Both the position numbers and the translations under genes were made by a program. From positions 1,244,144-1,308,143 of the forward strand of contig NC_009380.1 in assembly GCF_000016425.1 (NCBI RefSeq): a DNA stretch of 64,000 bases, read 5' to 3'. The notes under the pieces are model-generated. The model saw nothing but the letters and a program-made list of their open reading frames with translations. It did not search any database and had not been told where the DNA came from. Shown here piece by piece: positions 30,119-38,440 of the stretch. The stretch's first letter is position 1, and every line of letters begins with the position of its first letter. This DNA comes from Salinispora tropica CNB-440. GTDB lineage: Bacteria; Actinomycetota; Actinomycetes; Mycobacteriales; Micromonosporaceae.

Positions 30119-30191
30119 GCGCCGCTAGCTCAACTGGCAGAGCAGCGGACTCTTAATCCGCGGGTTCGGGGTTCGAGTCCCTGGCGGCGCA
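30119..30191 (+). tRNA. tRNA-Lys(CUU)
   Basis: Acceptor GCGCCGC/GCGGCGC, D arm TAGCTCAACTGGCAGAGCA, anticodon arm GCGGA-CTCTTAA-TCCGC with CTT, T arm GGGTTCGAGTCCC. CCA encoded at 30192 to 30194. TAGGGT at about 30093 is a plausible -10. Accessory genes begin directly downstream. Confidence 0.96.
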
Positions 30192-30202
30192 CCAACGAGC
30201 AA

Positions 30203-30242
30203 GGCCCTGACCTGGTACTTAGGTGCCGGTCGGGGCCTTTTT
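30203..30242 (+). terminator. Terminator after tRNA-Lys
   Basis: GGCCCTGACCTGGTAC pairs with GTGCCGGTCGGGGCC with minor mismatches and is followed by TTTTT, a canonical Rho-independent terminator. Confidence 0.85.
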
Positions 30243-30342
30243 CGCGTACGGCGGTGGTGGTTGGTCGCTCGGTGGGTGCTCGGGAGCCGTTGGACCGGGT
30301 TGGTGTCGGTGGGACGGGGTGGGATGCCAGCCGGTCGGCACC

Positions 30343-30861
30343 ATGGATCAATCGGGTGCGCCGCTGTCCGGTGGCGGGGCCCGGGCGTGGTTAGGGTCGG
30401 TTGTGCGGCGGATCGTGCGTAGGTCGGTGCGGGCCATCCTTGTTGATGGTGACGGCCGTCTTGTGCTGATCAAGCGGATCAGGCCCGGGCAGGTGCCGTA
30501 CTGGACGACGCCGGGCGGTGGGGTGGAGTCGACGGATGTTTGTCTGGAGGCCGCGCTGCGTCGTGAGTTGCGTGAGGAGGTTGGTGGCGAGGCCGGTCGG
30601 CTGGTTCCGGTGTTCCTGTTCTCCACTCCGGTTGGTGCGGGTGTTTCGGTGCAGCATTTCTTCGCGGGTCGTTTGCTTCGGTTGCGGGTGGAGGCGCGTA
30701 GTGGGCCGGAGTTCGCTGATCCCGCGCGGGGTGAGTATCAGCTGGACCGGGTGGCGATTGACGAGCTGCACGCGGTGGAGTTGAAGCCGGATGTGCTCAG
30801 GGTGTTCATTGCCGCCCACGAGGAGGCGTTGCTCTCGGTGTACGACGATGGTGCAGGGTAG
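30343..30861 (+). CDS. NUDIX hydrolase
   Basis: 172 residues. After a short N-terminus the NUDIX fold begins VRAILVDGDGRLVLIKRIRPGQ; the NUDIX box is GGGVESTDVCLEAALRRELREEVGG, keeping the metal-binding REL-REE-VG core. Hydrolyses some nucleoside diphosphate linked to a moiety X; substrate unknown. ATG 30343 chosen because longer frames run back into the tRNA terminator. Its last 56 bp overlap the 3' end of the convergent flavoprotein gene, so strong transcription of both would interfere. Confidence 0.82.
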   Translation: MDQSGAPLSGGGARAWLGSVVRRIVRRSVRAILVDGDGRLVLIKRIRPGQVPYWTTPGGGVESTDVCLEAALRRELREEVGGEAGRLVPVFLFSTPVGAGVSVQHFFAGRLLRLRVEARSGPEFADPARGEYQLDRVAIDELHAVELKPDVLRVFIAAHEEALLSVYDDGAG

Positions 30862-31375
30862 TGCGGTGGAGAAGGTCGAGCACGCTGTCCCAGTGGAATG
30901 GTCCGTTTGGGGTGTCGGGTCGTAGGGCTTCGGTGGCGGTGAAGTGAACGCCGGCGTTGGCGAGTAGTTCGAGGTTGCGGTGGAAGGCGGGGTGTGCGGC
31001 GAGCGTTGCCTTGGCGTAGGGCGAGACGATGATCGGTGTTCCGGCTCCGAGGGCTTCGTTGAGGGTGCCCAGGGCTGCGGTGTTGTTGATGCCGGCGGCC
31101 CATTGGTTGATCGTGTTGAAGGTGGCCGGGGCGACGATGATGGCGTCAGGCCGCGGTAGCGACTTCGGCTCCTGCGGTCCGCGTGGTTCGCTCCGGACGG
31201 GGTGGCCGGTTGTCTGTTGCAGGGCTGGGAGGTCAACCCATGCGGTGGCGGCCTCGGTGACGACGGGGTGCACGTCCCAGCCGTCGTGGCGGAGCCATTC
31301 GGCCAGCTCGGTTACTTTCGCGGCCGGTGGGGCGGCGCACACGACGAGCAGGGCGACGGGGGTGGCCTTGGTCAT
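30806..31375 (-). CDS. Flavoprotein of the HFCD family (PPC decarboxylase-like)
   Basis: 189 residues with the fold of homo-oligomeric flavin-containing Cys decarboxylases. N-terminal LLVVCAAPPAAKVTELAEWL is the FMN phosphate region, and PDAIIVAPATFNTINQWAAGI replaces the PASANT motif. The catalytic pattern for cysteine decarboxylation is not complete, so the reaction is open. The ATG at 31375 overlaps the end of the upstream regulator by 4 bp, hence one transcript. Low-complexity basic tail in the part overlapping the NUDIX gene. Confidence 0.78.
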   Translation of the reverse strand: MTKATPVALLVVCAAPPAAKVTELAEWLRHDGWDVHPVVTEAATAWVDLPALQQTTGHPVRSEPRGPQEPKSLPRPDAIIVAPATFNTINQWAAGINNTAALGTLNEALGAGTPIIVSPYAKATLAAHPAFHRNLELLANAGVHFTATEALRPDTPNGPFHWDSVLDLLHRTTLHHRRTPRATPPRGRQ

Positions 31376-32787
31376 GCGTCTTGGACTCCTGCTCGGTCGG
31401 CGAGGGCTCGTAGCCCGGGGGTGCGGCTGGGGTGTTCCCGCCGGAGCAGCTTCGTGATGAGCCCAGCGGCGGTGGCGTTGAGCTTGATCGCCTCAGGGAC
31501 GAGGCGTTCGTACTCCAGGAGGTGGAGCATCGCTTGGGGGGCTGAGCTGTCCGTCGCGCTGTGCGCCACGGCAAGGTCGAGGTGCGCTTGAGCGCGCCGG
31601 CTGGCTAGCGTCAGTGGGAGCTGTGCGGTGTCGAGCTGGTCGGCGAGCCGGAGTGCCTGCTTGTTGTCGTGTAGGGCGACCGCGACGGAGATTTGGTGTA
31701 GCCGGACGTTGGTGGGTCCGAAGGCTGTCCACAGTTCGTTACCGTTGCGGCCGAGTTCATCGGCGGCTGATTCAGCGGCTCGCAGGTGGCGCCATGCGCT
31801 GCGAGTGTCTGCCTGGCGGGCTGCCGCCACGGCCGCGTGGAGCAGGAGCGCTCCGTACGCCGAGAGGTAGGCGGGGGTGCGGTACAACTGGTGGCCGGCG
31901 ATGGCTTCGGCGGCGGTTACCGCGACCTTTTCCGCTTCGGCGGCACGGCCTGGCTGCTTGGCGAGCGCGCATGCGGTCTGGTAGGCCGCGATGGCGGTCC
32001 GTGCTGGATCAGCGGCTATCAGGCCGAAGCATCGGGCGCGGTCCGCGGTGGTCCAGGCGAGTTCGCCGTCACCGAGTTTGGCAGCCAGTTTTGACGCCAG
32101 CAGGTAAACGCCGCTAGCGGCTCGGGCAACCCTGGGCATCTCCACAGCCTTCGGCTGTTCGGCGAACAAGGACTCGGCCCCGTTGATAAGGATGGGTAGC
32201 TGCCGCAGTTTGCTGTACTGAGCGCCCTGGTAGGCGAGGTTGCCGACCTGTAGGGCGGCCTCCAGCTCAGGTAACGGCAGCAGGACCTGTCCGTTGTCAC
32301 GGGCGAGGACCGCGTGCCGCAGCCCCGCACGCCATTGGCTGGGCGAGCCGGAGGCATCGAGCGATTGGCTGGTCTGTGGCGACTCGGGCTCGTATATCTC
32401 GGGCCGTGGGTGGGCGAGGGTCATCCCCTTGTGTTGGTGACGAGAATTCGGCTCTGTGGGTTCCGGGAGTTCGTCATTCTTGGCGTTGTCGGGCCGGTCG
32501 ATGTAGAGCCCGAGCGAACGCTTGTCGGTTTGCAAGACCGTGCAGAGCGCCCATCGGTAATCCTCATTGGGCCATCGGATCTCGCCGCGTTCCAGCGCGC
32601 CAATTGCCTTCTCGGTGAGTCCTGCCCAGCGCGGCCTGCGACCTTGCCTGCCGTACATCGAGGCCAGTTCGGCGTTGCAGGCGTCGGCCAACTCCTGGCG
32701 AGACATCGGGCGGCCGGAACCAGAGGGGGACCGTAGCGCCTTGCGGGCAGCCCTGAGGTGACTGTTCGGGACGCTGTCCCTCCCCAC
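31372..32787 (-). CDS. XRE-type HTH regulator with tetratricopeptide-like C-terminus
   Basis: 471 residues. N-terminal HTH (about residues 5 to 80: LRAARKALRSPSGSG, MSRQELADACNAEL, RWAGLTEKAIGALERGEIRWP) followed by a linker and a long alpha-helical repeat region (residues 150 to 465) with LLLHAAVAAARQADTRSAWRHLRAAE. Actinomycetes hold many such regulators with TPR-like sensor parts, often beside biosynthetic genes. GTG 32787 fits because GGGGG lies 7 bases upstream and homologues start near SHLRAAR; the longer ATG frame at 32961 runs into arginine-rich sequence. In an operon with the flavoprotein. Confidence 0.8.
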   Translation of the reverse strand: MGRDSVPNSHLRAARKALRSPSGSGRPMSRQELADACNAELASMYGRQGRRPRWAGLTEKAIGALERGEIRWPNEDYRWALCTVLQTDKRSLGLYIDRPDNAKNDELPEPTEPNSRHQHKGMTLAHPRPEIYEPESPQTSQSLDASGSPSQWRAGLRHAVLARDNGQVLLPLPELEAALQVGNLAYQGAQYSKLRQLPILINGAESLFAEQPKAVEMPRVARAASGVYLLASKLAAKLGDGELAWTTADRARCFGLIAADPARTAIAAYQTACALAKQPGRAAEAEKVAVTAAEAIAGHQLYRTPAYLSAYGALLLHAAVAAARQADTRSAWRHLRAAESAADELGRNGNELWTAFGPTNVRLHQISVAVALHDNKQALRLADQLDTAQLPLTLASRRAQAHLDLAVAHSATDSSAPQAMLHLLEYERLVPEAIKLNATAAGLITKLLRREHPSRTPGLRALADRAGVQDA

Positions 32788-33012
32788 GATCTGCCCCCCA
32801 GGATCGACCCAGCAATGACGTGCCCTTGCGCCACATCGTCGCAGCACTACGCTCCTACATGGTCCCAGTGCGTCCCTGCCCGGTTCAAGCGATACCGATG
32901 GTCGTCGGCGGCGTGGGCCACTTCCTGGCCTTGCGGTCCGCGCCGTAGGGCTGGGTGCCACGGTGAGGCCGCCACCCCGCGAGCGCGGCTGGCGGGCTGC
33001 AACCCGTGCCGG

Positions 33013-33210
33013 TCAGGCGTCGAATTCGCCGTTGCGAACCCCCTCGATGAACTCGAACCAGCCATCCGGGCCGAACACAAGGACACCGTCGGGGTTCTTG
33101 GAGTCCCGGACACCGACGTACAGGTCGGTAGCGGTCGTGACTTCGACACAGTTGTCGGCGCCACCGCTTCGGGTGGACTTCCGCCACGGGCCCAACTGTC
33201 TGTCATTCAT
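33013..33210 (-). CDS. DUF397 family small protein
   Basis: 65 residues, MNDRQLGPWRKSTRSGGADNCVEV with the family's W-RKS-S-x-xN-CVEV core, then VGVRDSKNPDGVLVFG. DUF397 proteins are almost always encoded beside DUF5753 XRE regulators and are thought to act as partners, as in the BldB/AbaA-like systems of Streptomyces. The start overlaps the regulator's stop by 8 bp, fixing the pair as translationally coupled. Confidence 0.88.
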   Translation of the reverse strand: MNDRQLGPWRKSTRSGGADNCVEVTTATDLYVGVRDSKNPDGVLVFGPDGWFEFIEGVRNGEFDA

Positions 33211-34078
33211 CGTGAATATTACTCCTGATTTCTTCGGCCGTTGCGGCGAGGAAGCCGAGGCTTTCGCCCGGTGGCATGGCGGCGTCCGCCAACCTGCCGT
33301 ATAGGTCGAGGTAGCGGTTGACGTCTGCTACCTCTGTCAGTACGAGGTCGTCGGTGGCCGTGTCAACGGCAACGACCACGGGGTCGTGCGGGTCCGGGTA
33401 CCGGTAGGTGAAAAACGCCGAGCGGGGGACGGAATGCTGGCGGATCTTGGCGGCGATTGGCAGTACTCGGATGCTGATGGTTCGGCGGTGGTGTCCGACG
33501 AGCGTTAGGTGGTCCAGTTGATCGGCGATCACCGGGGCGGGCGCGGCAAAACGGCGGATGGCCAGTTCGTCGATGATCACCTCATACCGAGGGCCGCCCG
33601 GCCGCTCCAGCATGCGTTGGCGGCCGGCGCGTGCTTCGAGTGCTCGGGTGTGGCTGTAGGTGGCACCGTTGGGAGCATCCATTAGCAGGCGTGCTTCGGT
33701 GTACGGCCGCACCTGCAACAAGCCGGGCAGGTAGACCATCTGATATTCGCGAATCTCACTCGCGCCCGCCTCAAGGTTCGCGTATAGAGCCTGTCGGGTG
33801 CCCATCTCGTCGGCGTACTTCGCCCACCACCCGCGTTCCTGTGCCTCGCGGGCGATCGTCATGATCTGCTGCCAGCGCTGCTGATCTACGCCGAACAGCT
33901 GGAGAATCCGCATGACCTCGTCGAGGTCAGGGGCGACGTGACCGTTCTCCAACCGCGAGATGCGTTGGCGTGCGACGCCGATCTCCGCGGCGACGCGGGC
34001 GGCTGGGTATCCGTGCTCGTCGCGCAGGCGGATCAGCTCGGCGGCGAGCCTACGACGACGCACCAGCGGGCTGATCAC
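33203..34078 (-). CDS. XRE-family regulator with DUF5753 domain
   Basis: 291 residues. The N-terminal HTH_31 domain shows AAELIRLRDEHGYPAARVAAEIGVARQRISRLENGHVAPD; the DUF5753 domain starts at about residue 95 with EYQMVYLPGLLQVRPYTEARLL and continues through RQRMLERPGGPRYEVIIDELAIRRF to TEVADVNRYLDLYGRL. GTG 34078 is preceded by GGAGG at the right distance; an ATG upstream lacks this. Such regulators control development or secondary metabolism in actinomycetes. Paired with the DUF397 gene downstream. Confidence 0.88.
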   Translation of the reverse strand: MISPLVRRRRLAAELIRLRDEHGYPAARVAAEIGVARQRISRLENGHVAPDLDEVMRILQLFGVDQQRWQQIMTIAREAQERGWWAKYADEMGTRQALYANLEAGASEIREYQMVYLPGLLQVRPYTEARLLMDAPNGATYSHTRALEARAGRQRMLERPGGPRYEVIIDELAIRRFAAPAPVIADQLDHLTLVGHHRRTISIRVLPIAAKIRQHSVPRSAFFTYRYPDPHDPVVVAVDTATDDLVLTEVADVNRYLDLYGRLADAAMPPGESLGFLAATAEEIRSNIHDE

Positions 34079-34697
34079 ACCACACCTCCGGAGAACAACC
34101 AACGCCGGAGGACGATTACGCACCGGCGATGCGGGGAGCGTAACCCCGGGCTTCTCTGTTGGAGCTGGGCGTGAGTTCACGATCGGCTGCTGAGGCCCTG
34201 ATCAGCGACCATCTGGGCAGCAGAACGGGTACCGGATCAGGTGGTGGACGGGGATTCCCGCGTATGTGGACTGTCCGTGAAGGTGGACCTACCAGAAGCG
34301 ATCTGTCGATTTATGTGATCCGGTACGGGCGAACCGGCTGGATCCGGCTCGTGACAGCAACGCGGTCCTGGGCGTGTTCTCGCCTTACGCCGGTGCGCGG
34401 TACCGGGGTAGGTGAACGCGCCGGACGGCGTGGCTGCAGTTGGTCTCCCGCTCGCCGTCGCTGCTACAGGGCGTGGCGGCGGGCGGGACTTCACCACCAT
34501 GCGTGTCCCTGAGGAGGGCCGGTTCCGTGTTCGCAGGTGACTACTACTGGCTCGACCGCGATGACGCCACCGGCCTCGGTCGGCACATGTTCTGGGCCGT
34601 ATCGGTAGCAACCCAGTTCGGGTGCGCCGCGGGAGTGACACATCAAGATTGCCAGCGCGGCGCACCTGGTCCACATCGGTCGAAACGGAAGGCAGGC
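34079..34697 (+). other. Regulatory or degenerate intergenic stretch
   Basis: About 620 bp between divergent genes. Frames here give fragments such as GDYYWLDRDDATGLG (from about 34538, plus strand) that resemble protein but have no start with a ribosome site and no recognised family. I see no confident gene; it probably holds promoters for both sides and possibly a gene remnant. Confidence 0.3.
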
Positions 34698-35021
34698 ATG
34701 GCGACCTACCACGGTGGCGAAAAGGTCGAACAAGCGCAAATAGTGTTGCAGCAACACGCAACCAGCAGTGCATCCGGAGCGTGCATTACCTGCCGCAGCC
34801 CCGGCCCATGCGCCGAGTTCGAGCAGGCGGCGAAAGTCTTCTGGCTTTCACTTCAGCTGCCTCGCCGAACTCCTGGCGCTACCCGACCCGAGCTAATCAA
34901 TGCCAGACGAGTTGGTGATCGCGGGCTGTTGGCAAGCAGACCTCACCATCGTGTAACGGCAGCTCCCACGGCAAACGCGCGGCGGGCGCCGTCGGTGCTA
35001 TCTGTGAGTAAGTCGTACTGA
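34698..35021 (+). CDS. Small cysteine-motif protein
   Basis: 107 residues; family not named with certainty, but the pattern ACITCRSPGPCAEFEQA (C-x2-C-x4-C) followed by LPRRTPGATRPELINARRVG recurs in small actinomycete proteins next to XRE/DUF397 regulators. The cysteines could bind zinc. ATG 34698 is preceded by GGAAGGCAGG. The last 30 residues are basic and less regular. Lies just upstream of a second small CxxC protein and of the seven-gene cassette. Confidence 0.55.
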   Translation: MATYHGGEKVEQAQIVLQQHATSSASGACITCRSPGPCAEFEQAAKVFWLSLQLPRRTPGATRPELINARRVGDRGLLASRPHHRVTAAPTANARRAPSVLSVSKSY

Positions 35022-35046
35022 CCATCAGAGTGGGAGGCGAAGTGGC

Positions 35047-35286
35047 ATGCCAGTTAAACTAGTGACCGTGCCGCCGCTACCGGTCACCGCAAGAATGCCC
35101 CTGAATGGCGAGTCGAACACGGTGGTCGAATTGACTGAGCAGGCAGTTGCACTGCGTAGCGTCCATGCCGAGCGGGACGGCATTTGCGCCGGATGCCTCG
35201 ACATGTGGGCGCGGCTGGCGCCTCACCCGTGTCCGCAGGCGGACTGGGCGGAGCGCGTTCTCCAGCAGGCAACACCGACTGCTTGA
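35047..35286 (+). CDS. Small CxxC protein
   Basis: 79 residues ending in ICAGCLDMWARLAPHPCPQADWAERV, a C-x2-C ... C pattern like that of its upstream neighbour and of other small actinomycete proteins. ATG 35047 follows GGGAGGCGAAGTGGC. Function unknown; zinc binding and a role beside the regulators are guesses. It ends 188 bp before the cassette. Confidence 0.55.
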   Translation: MPVKLVTVPPLPVTARMPLNGESNTVVELTEQAVALRSVHAERDGICAGCLDMWARLAPHPCPQADWAERVLQQATPTA

Positions 35287-35426
35287 CACCCTTATCTGCT
35301 CCTGGCGCATTGCTCGATGCTGGAGGTGCCGCCTAACCCGCGTTTTCACCCCTGCGCTAACGAAGCAAGGCGAGCGTTTATCACCCTGGCCTTGCGGTCG
35401 CGGCTACCGCGTCGCGGGCTATTGGC

Positions 35427-35444
35427 GGCGGGAGGTCTCCCGCC
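35427..35444 (+). promoter_or_regulatory. Leader hairpin upstream of the seven-gene cassette
   Basis: GGCGGGA-GGTC-TCCCGCC, a 7-bp stem in the 188-bp leader, 30 bases before the first start codon and 14 bases before the ribosome site. Another pairing, TCGCGG/CCGCG, lies just upstream. Could be an attenuator; no T-run follows. Confidence 0.4.
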
Positions 35445-35473
35445 CCTACCTACTACTGAAGGAGAAGACAGCC

Positions 35474-36334
35474 GTGGACAAAATGCCGGCGAGCAGGCTG
35501 GTGCTCAACCCTGACGAACTCAACTCCGATCCAGTGCCGGGCATGGACCTGGCGGTGAAGTTGGGCATTGGTCAGCTGGAGATCCGCTCAGCCGAGGGCG
35601 CCAATGCGGTTACGCTGCCCGACGACCGGGTTCGGTACCTCCGTACGCTGGCCGAGGAGCGAGGCCTGAAGGTGGCCGCGCTGGCTTCGCCGCTTTGGAA
35701 GTGGTGCCGGCCCGAGGCGACGCCCGAGAGGGTGGACACCTTCGGCTTTCCCACCCAGGTTCCGCCCGAGGCGCGGCTCGGCTGGATTGAGCGGGCCATT
35801 GAGGCTGCCGTCATCCTCGGAGCCCCGGTGGTGCGGGTCTTCTCCCACCTGCGGGTCGAGCCGGAACTCACCGAGCAGCTACTCGGTGACCTGCTGCTGG
35901 CAAAAGCCCTGGACCTGGCGAACTCGGCTGGGGTGCGGCTGCTGCTGGAAAACGAGCCAGTGTGCACGGTCGCCCATGCCGAGTCACTGCTCGAGGTCCT
36001 GGACCGGTACCACGGGCAGGGCCTGGGACTGTGGCTGGACGTGGCGAATCTCCACGAGGTCGGCCAAGCCACCGGTGAGGTGGTCAGCTCCCTCGCCCCG
36101 TACGTGGGGTACGTGCACGTCAAGGACTACCGGCCCGCCGCTGACGGTGGTGGCCGGGTGTTCTGCCCGGCCGGTGAGGGTGTGGTGCCCTACGGCCAGG
36201 TGCTACCGCTGCTGCACGCTGCCCAGCCCGGGCTGCCGTACGCGCTGGAGACCCACGTGCGCGACACCCCAGCCGACGCCCTCACCTCTGGCGCCGCGTT
36301 CCTGCGCTCCGCTGTTACCGGAGGCGTGGCATGA
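35474..36334 (+). CDS. TIM-barrel sugar isomerase/epimerase-like protein
   Basis: 286 residues of the xylose isomerase-like (AP endonuclease 2 fold) superfamily. Likely metal ligands: Glu in LLLENEPVC, Asp and His in LWLDVANLHEVG, His in YVHVKDYRP, Glu in YALETHVRD. Members include hexulose and inosose isomerases and dehydratases. GTG 35474 has AAGGAG 9 bases upstream; ATG 35483 is possible. First gene of a seven-gene operon whose members overlap by 4 bp at most junctions. Substrate unknown; a sugar or cyclitol is likely given the neighbouring oxidoreductase. Confidence 0.8.
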   Translation: MDKMPASRLVLNPDELNSDPVPGMDLAVKLGIGQLEIRSAEGANAVTLPDDRVRYLRTLAEERGLKVAALASPLWKWCRPEATPERVDTFGFPTQVPPEARLGWIERAIEAAVILGAPVVRVFSHLRVEPELTEQLLGDLLLAKALDLANSAGVRLLLENEPVCTVAHAESLLEVLDRYHGQGLGLWLDVANLHEVGQATGEVVSSLAPYVGYVHVKDYRPAADGGGRVFCPAGEGVVPYGQVLPLLHAAQPGLPYALETHVRDTPADALTSGAAFLRSAVTGGVA

Positions 36335-37266
36335 AGCGGGTGCTGCTGATAGGAGCGGGGGAGGTCGGAGCCAAGCACCTGGCCGCACTCTCCGGAATTC
36401 CCGGCGTGCTAGTCGTCGGGGTCGCTGACCCCGCCCCGTGCGTCGATGTCCCCAGGGGTGTGCCGGTGTTTGCTTCGTGGCGGTCGGCGCTGAGCGCCGC
36501 GACGCCGGATCTGGTTGTCGTGGCCACCCCGCCGGGGACCGCGCTTGCCGCAGCCCGGGAAGCAGCCCAGACCGGAGCCGCCGTGCTCGTGGAGAAGCCC
36601 TGCACCACCGAGCCGGCGGCCCTGGTGCCCCAGCCGGGCGACGGGCGGATCTTCGTCGCGTTCCAGCCGCACTTCGCCCCCGGCCTGAACGCCCTACTCG
36701 CGATGCCTCCTGCTGTTACACGCGCCGACGTGTTGCTGACCGTGCACCGAGATCCCGGATACTTCCGCGGCTGGCGCCGCACCTACGCGGATGCCGGCGG
36801 AATCCTGCACCAGCAAGCCATCCACGGCCTGGCACTCGCCCTGCGGCTGTTGCCCGGCGACGTCGAAATGGTCAACGCAACGGTGACCCACAGCCGCGGC
36901 CTGGCAGAGACCGAGGACCACGTCATCGCCGTACTCGCCCTGTCCGGCGGGGCCACAGTGCAGATCAACGCCCGGGTCGACCACCCCGGCCCACCGGCCC
37001 ACGAGCTCATCCTCCACCTCACCGACGGACGTCGGCTTCACGTACGCGGGCGGAACCTCGAAGCCGGACTCGGCGAGATCGCCGCCGCCCCCACGCATGA
37101 GGAACTGCGGCGCGCGATGTACGCCGCCGCGTTGAACGCCGCCGAGGGCCATCCGGCCCACCCCTGCCTGTTCTCGATGACGGCGCTACGGCGCCCTCTG
37201 GAGGTGATCGATCGTGTCTACCGCGATGCCCGCGTCGTCCGGGCTGCGTACGCCGCTGCCGCATGA
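36331..37266 (+). CDS. Gfo/Idh/MocA-family oxidoreductase
   Basis: 311 residues. Rossmann start KRVLLIGAGEVGAKHLAALSGI, then VVVATPPGTALAAAREAAQTG and VLVEKPCTTEPAA, the EKP motif that contacts the nicotinamide. The second half has GGILHQQAIHGLALALRLL, where the histidines sit at the substrate site. NAD(P)-dependent oxidation or reduction of a sugar or cyclitol is expected. Overlaps the previous gene by 4 bp; its 3' end overlaps the next gene by 53 bp. Confidence 0.85.
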   Translation: MKRVLLIGAGEVGAKHLAALSGIPGVLVVGVADPAPCVDVPRGVPVFASWRSALSAATPDLVVVATPPGTALAAAREAAQTGAAVLVEKPCTTEPAALVPQPGDGRIFVAFQPHFAPGLNALLAMPPAVTRADVLLTVHRDPGYFRGWRRTYADAGGILHQQAIHGLALALRLLPGDVEMVNATVTHSRGLAETEDHVIAVLALSGGATVQINARVDHPGPPAHELILHLTDGRRLHVRGRNLEAGLGEIAAAPTHEELRRAMYAAALNAAEGHPAHPCLFSMTALRRPLEVIDRVYRDARVVRAAYAAAA

Positions 37267-38440
37267 GCTGCCCGTCGAGGTCGTCGAACGCAAAGGGGTC
37301 GGCCACCCCGACACCCTCGCCGACGGCATCGCTGAGCTCGCCTCCATCCGCTACAGCAGGCACTGCCTGGACACCGTGGGGGCGGTGCTGCACCACAACC
37401 TGGACAAGGTCGCCGTCTTCGGCGGCCGGGCCGCCTTCAGCGACACCGACGGTGTGTACGACCGGCCCCTGCGAGTCGTCTTCGGCGGCCGGATCTCCAC
37501 CAGCTTCGCCGGCCAAGAACTGCCAGTGCGGGAGATCCTTGAGCACGCGGCCGTTGACCATCTGCGTACCGCGCTGCCGGGCTTCGACCGCGTGCAGCTG
37601 GAGGTGAGACACGAGACGACCAACTCCTCCAAGTTCTCCCACTGGTTCGCCCCCCGTTCCTTGGATGATCTGCCCGAGAGGCCGAGTCCGTTCTCGAACG
37701 ACACCGCCTACCTCGTCGGCTCGGCCCCAGGCACGGTCACTGAGGCCGTGGCCCTGCTGGCCGAGGCGTGGTTCCGCCGCCACGCGTGGGCAGGCAGCGA
37801 CATCAAGGCCCTCGCCGTCCGCAACGGCGCGACCTGGACGGTGACCGTCTGCGTGCCCGCCCTGGCCGGGTACCTGAACAGCTCCGCCCAGTTCGCCGAG
37901 GCGGTCACCTCTGCCGCCAGCGAACTGACCGACCTCCTTGCCCAGCGGCTGCCGGGTCGGGTGTCGGTGCTGTGCAACACCCGCGATTCCCGCATCGGGC
38001 CCATCTCCGGCCAGTACTTCACGCTCTCGGGGTCGGCTGTCGACTATGGCGAGGATGGCCTCGTGGGCCGGGGCAACGCCCGCACCGGCGTGATCAGCGG
38101 TGCCCACCTGGCCGGGAACGAGGCGACGTTCGGGAAGAACCCGGCCTACCACGTCGGCAAGGTCGGCGGCTGGCTCGCCGATACCGCCGCCCACGCGGTA
38201 GCCACCGAGTTCGGACCATGCCGTATCGCCCTGCTGTGGCGCAACGGCGCCCGCTACGACGAGCCCGCCTCAATCGAGATCACCACGGTTAACCCGGCGC
38301 TGCTCGGGCCGGCCGAGGAGCTGGTGCGGGCCACGCTGTCCCGCACAGACTGGATGGCAGACCTGCTGACCGGGCGGTATCTGCCCGCCGTCGCCCCGGT
38401 CGACGAGCTGCTGGCCGACCTGGAGCGAGCAGTCAGATGA
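37214..38440 (+). CDS. Archaeal-type S-adenosylmethionine synthetase
   Basis: 408 residues of the archaeal methionine adenosyltransferase family (PF01941/COG1812), unrelated in sequence detail to bacterial MetK. Diagnostic are VERKGVGHPDTLADGIAEL near residue 25, HHNLDKVAVFGG, HETTNSSKFSHWF, FSNDTAYLVG and DGLVGRGNARTGVISG. It makes SAM from methionine and ATP. GTG 37214 has an unusually strong ribosome site (GGAGGTGATC, 37200 to 37209) placed inside the preceding gene. In an actinomycete this is an extra enzyme, since metK should be elsewhere; by inference it supplies SAM or an analogue to this pathway. Confidence 0.88.
   Translation: MSTAMPASSGLRTPLPHELPVEVVERKGVGHPDTLADGIAELASIRYSRHCLDTVGAVLHHNLDKVAVFGGRAAFSDTDGVYDRPLRVVFGGRISTSFAGQELPVREILEHAAVDHLRTALPGFDRVQLEVRHETTNSSKFSHWFAPRSLDDLPERPSPFSNDTAYLVGSAPGTVTEAVALLAEAWFRRHAWAGSDIKALAVRNGATWTVTVCVPALAGYLNSSAQFAEAVTSAASELTDLLAQRLPGRVSVLCNTRDSRIGPISGQYFTLSGSAVDYGEDGLVGRGNARTGVISGAHLAGNEATFGKNPAYHVGKVGGWLADTAAHAVATEFGPCRIALLWRNGARYDEPASIEITTVNPALLGPAEELVRATLSRTDWMADLLTGRYLPAVAPVDELLADLERAVR

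Noticed and set aside
30119..30194. Attachment-site duplication of the tRNA-Lys 3' end
   Set aside because: I looked for a second GGTTCGAGTCCC-type copy downstream and did not find one in the window.
34440..34697. Upstream extension of the small CxxC gene (YYWLDRDDATGLG)
   Set aside because: No proper start; the ATG at 34698 has a good ribosome site.
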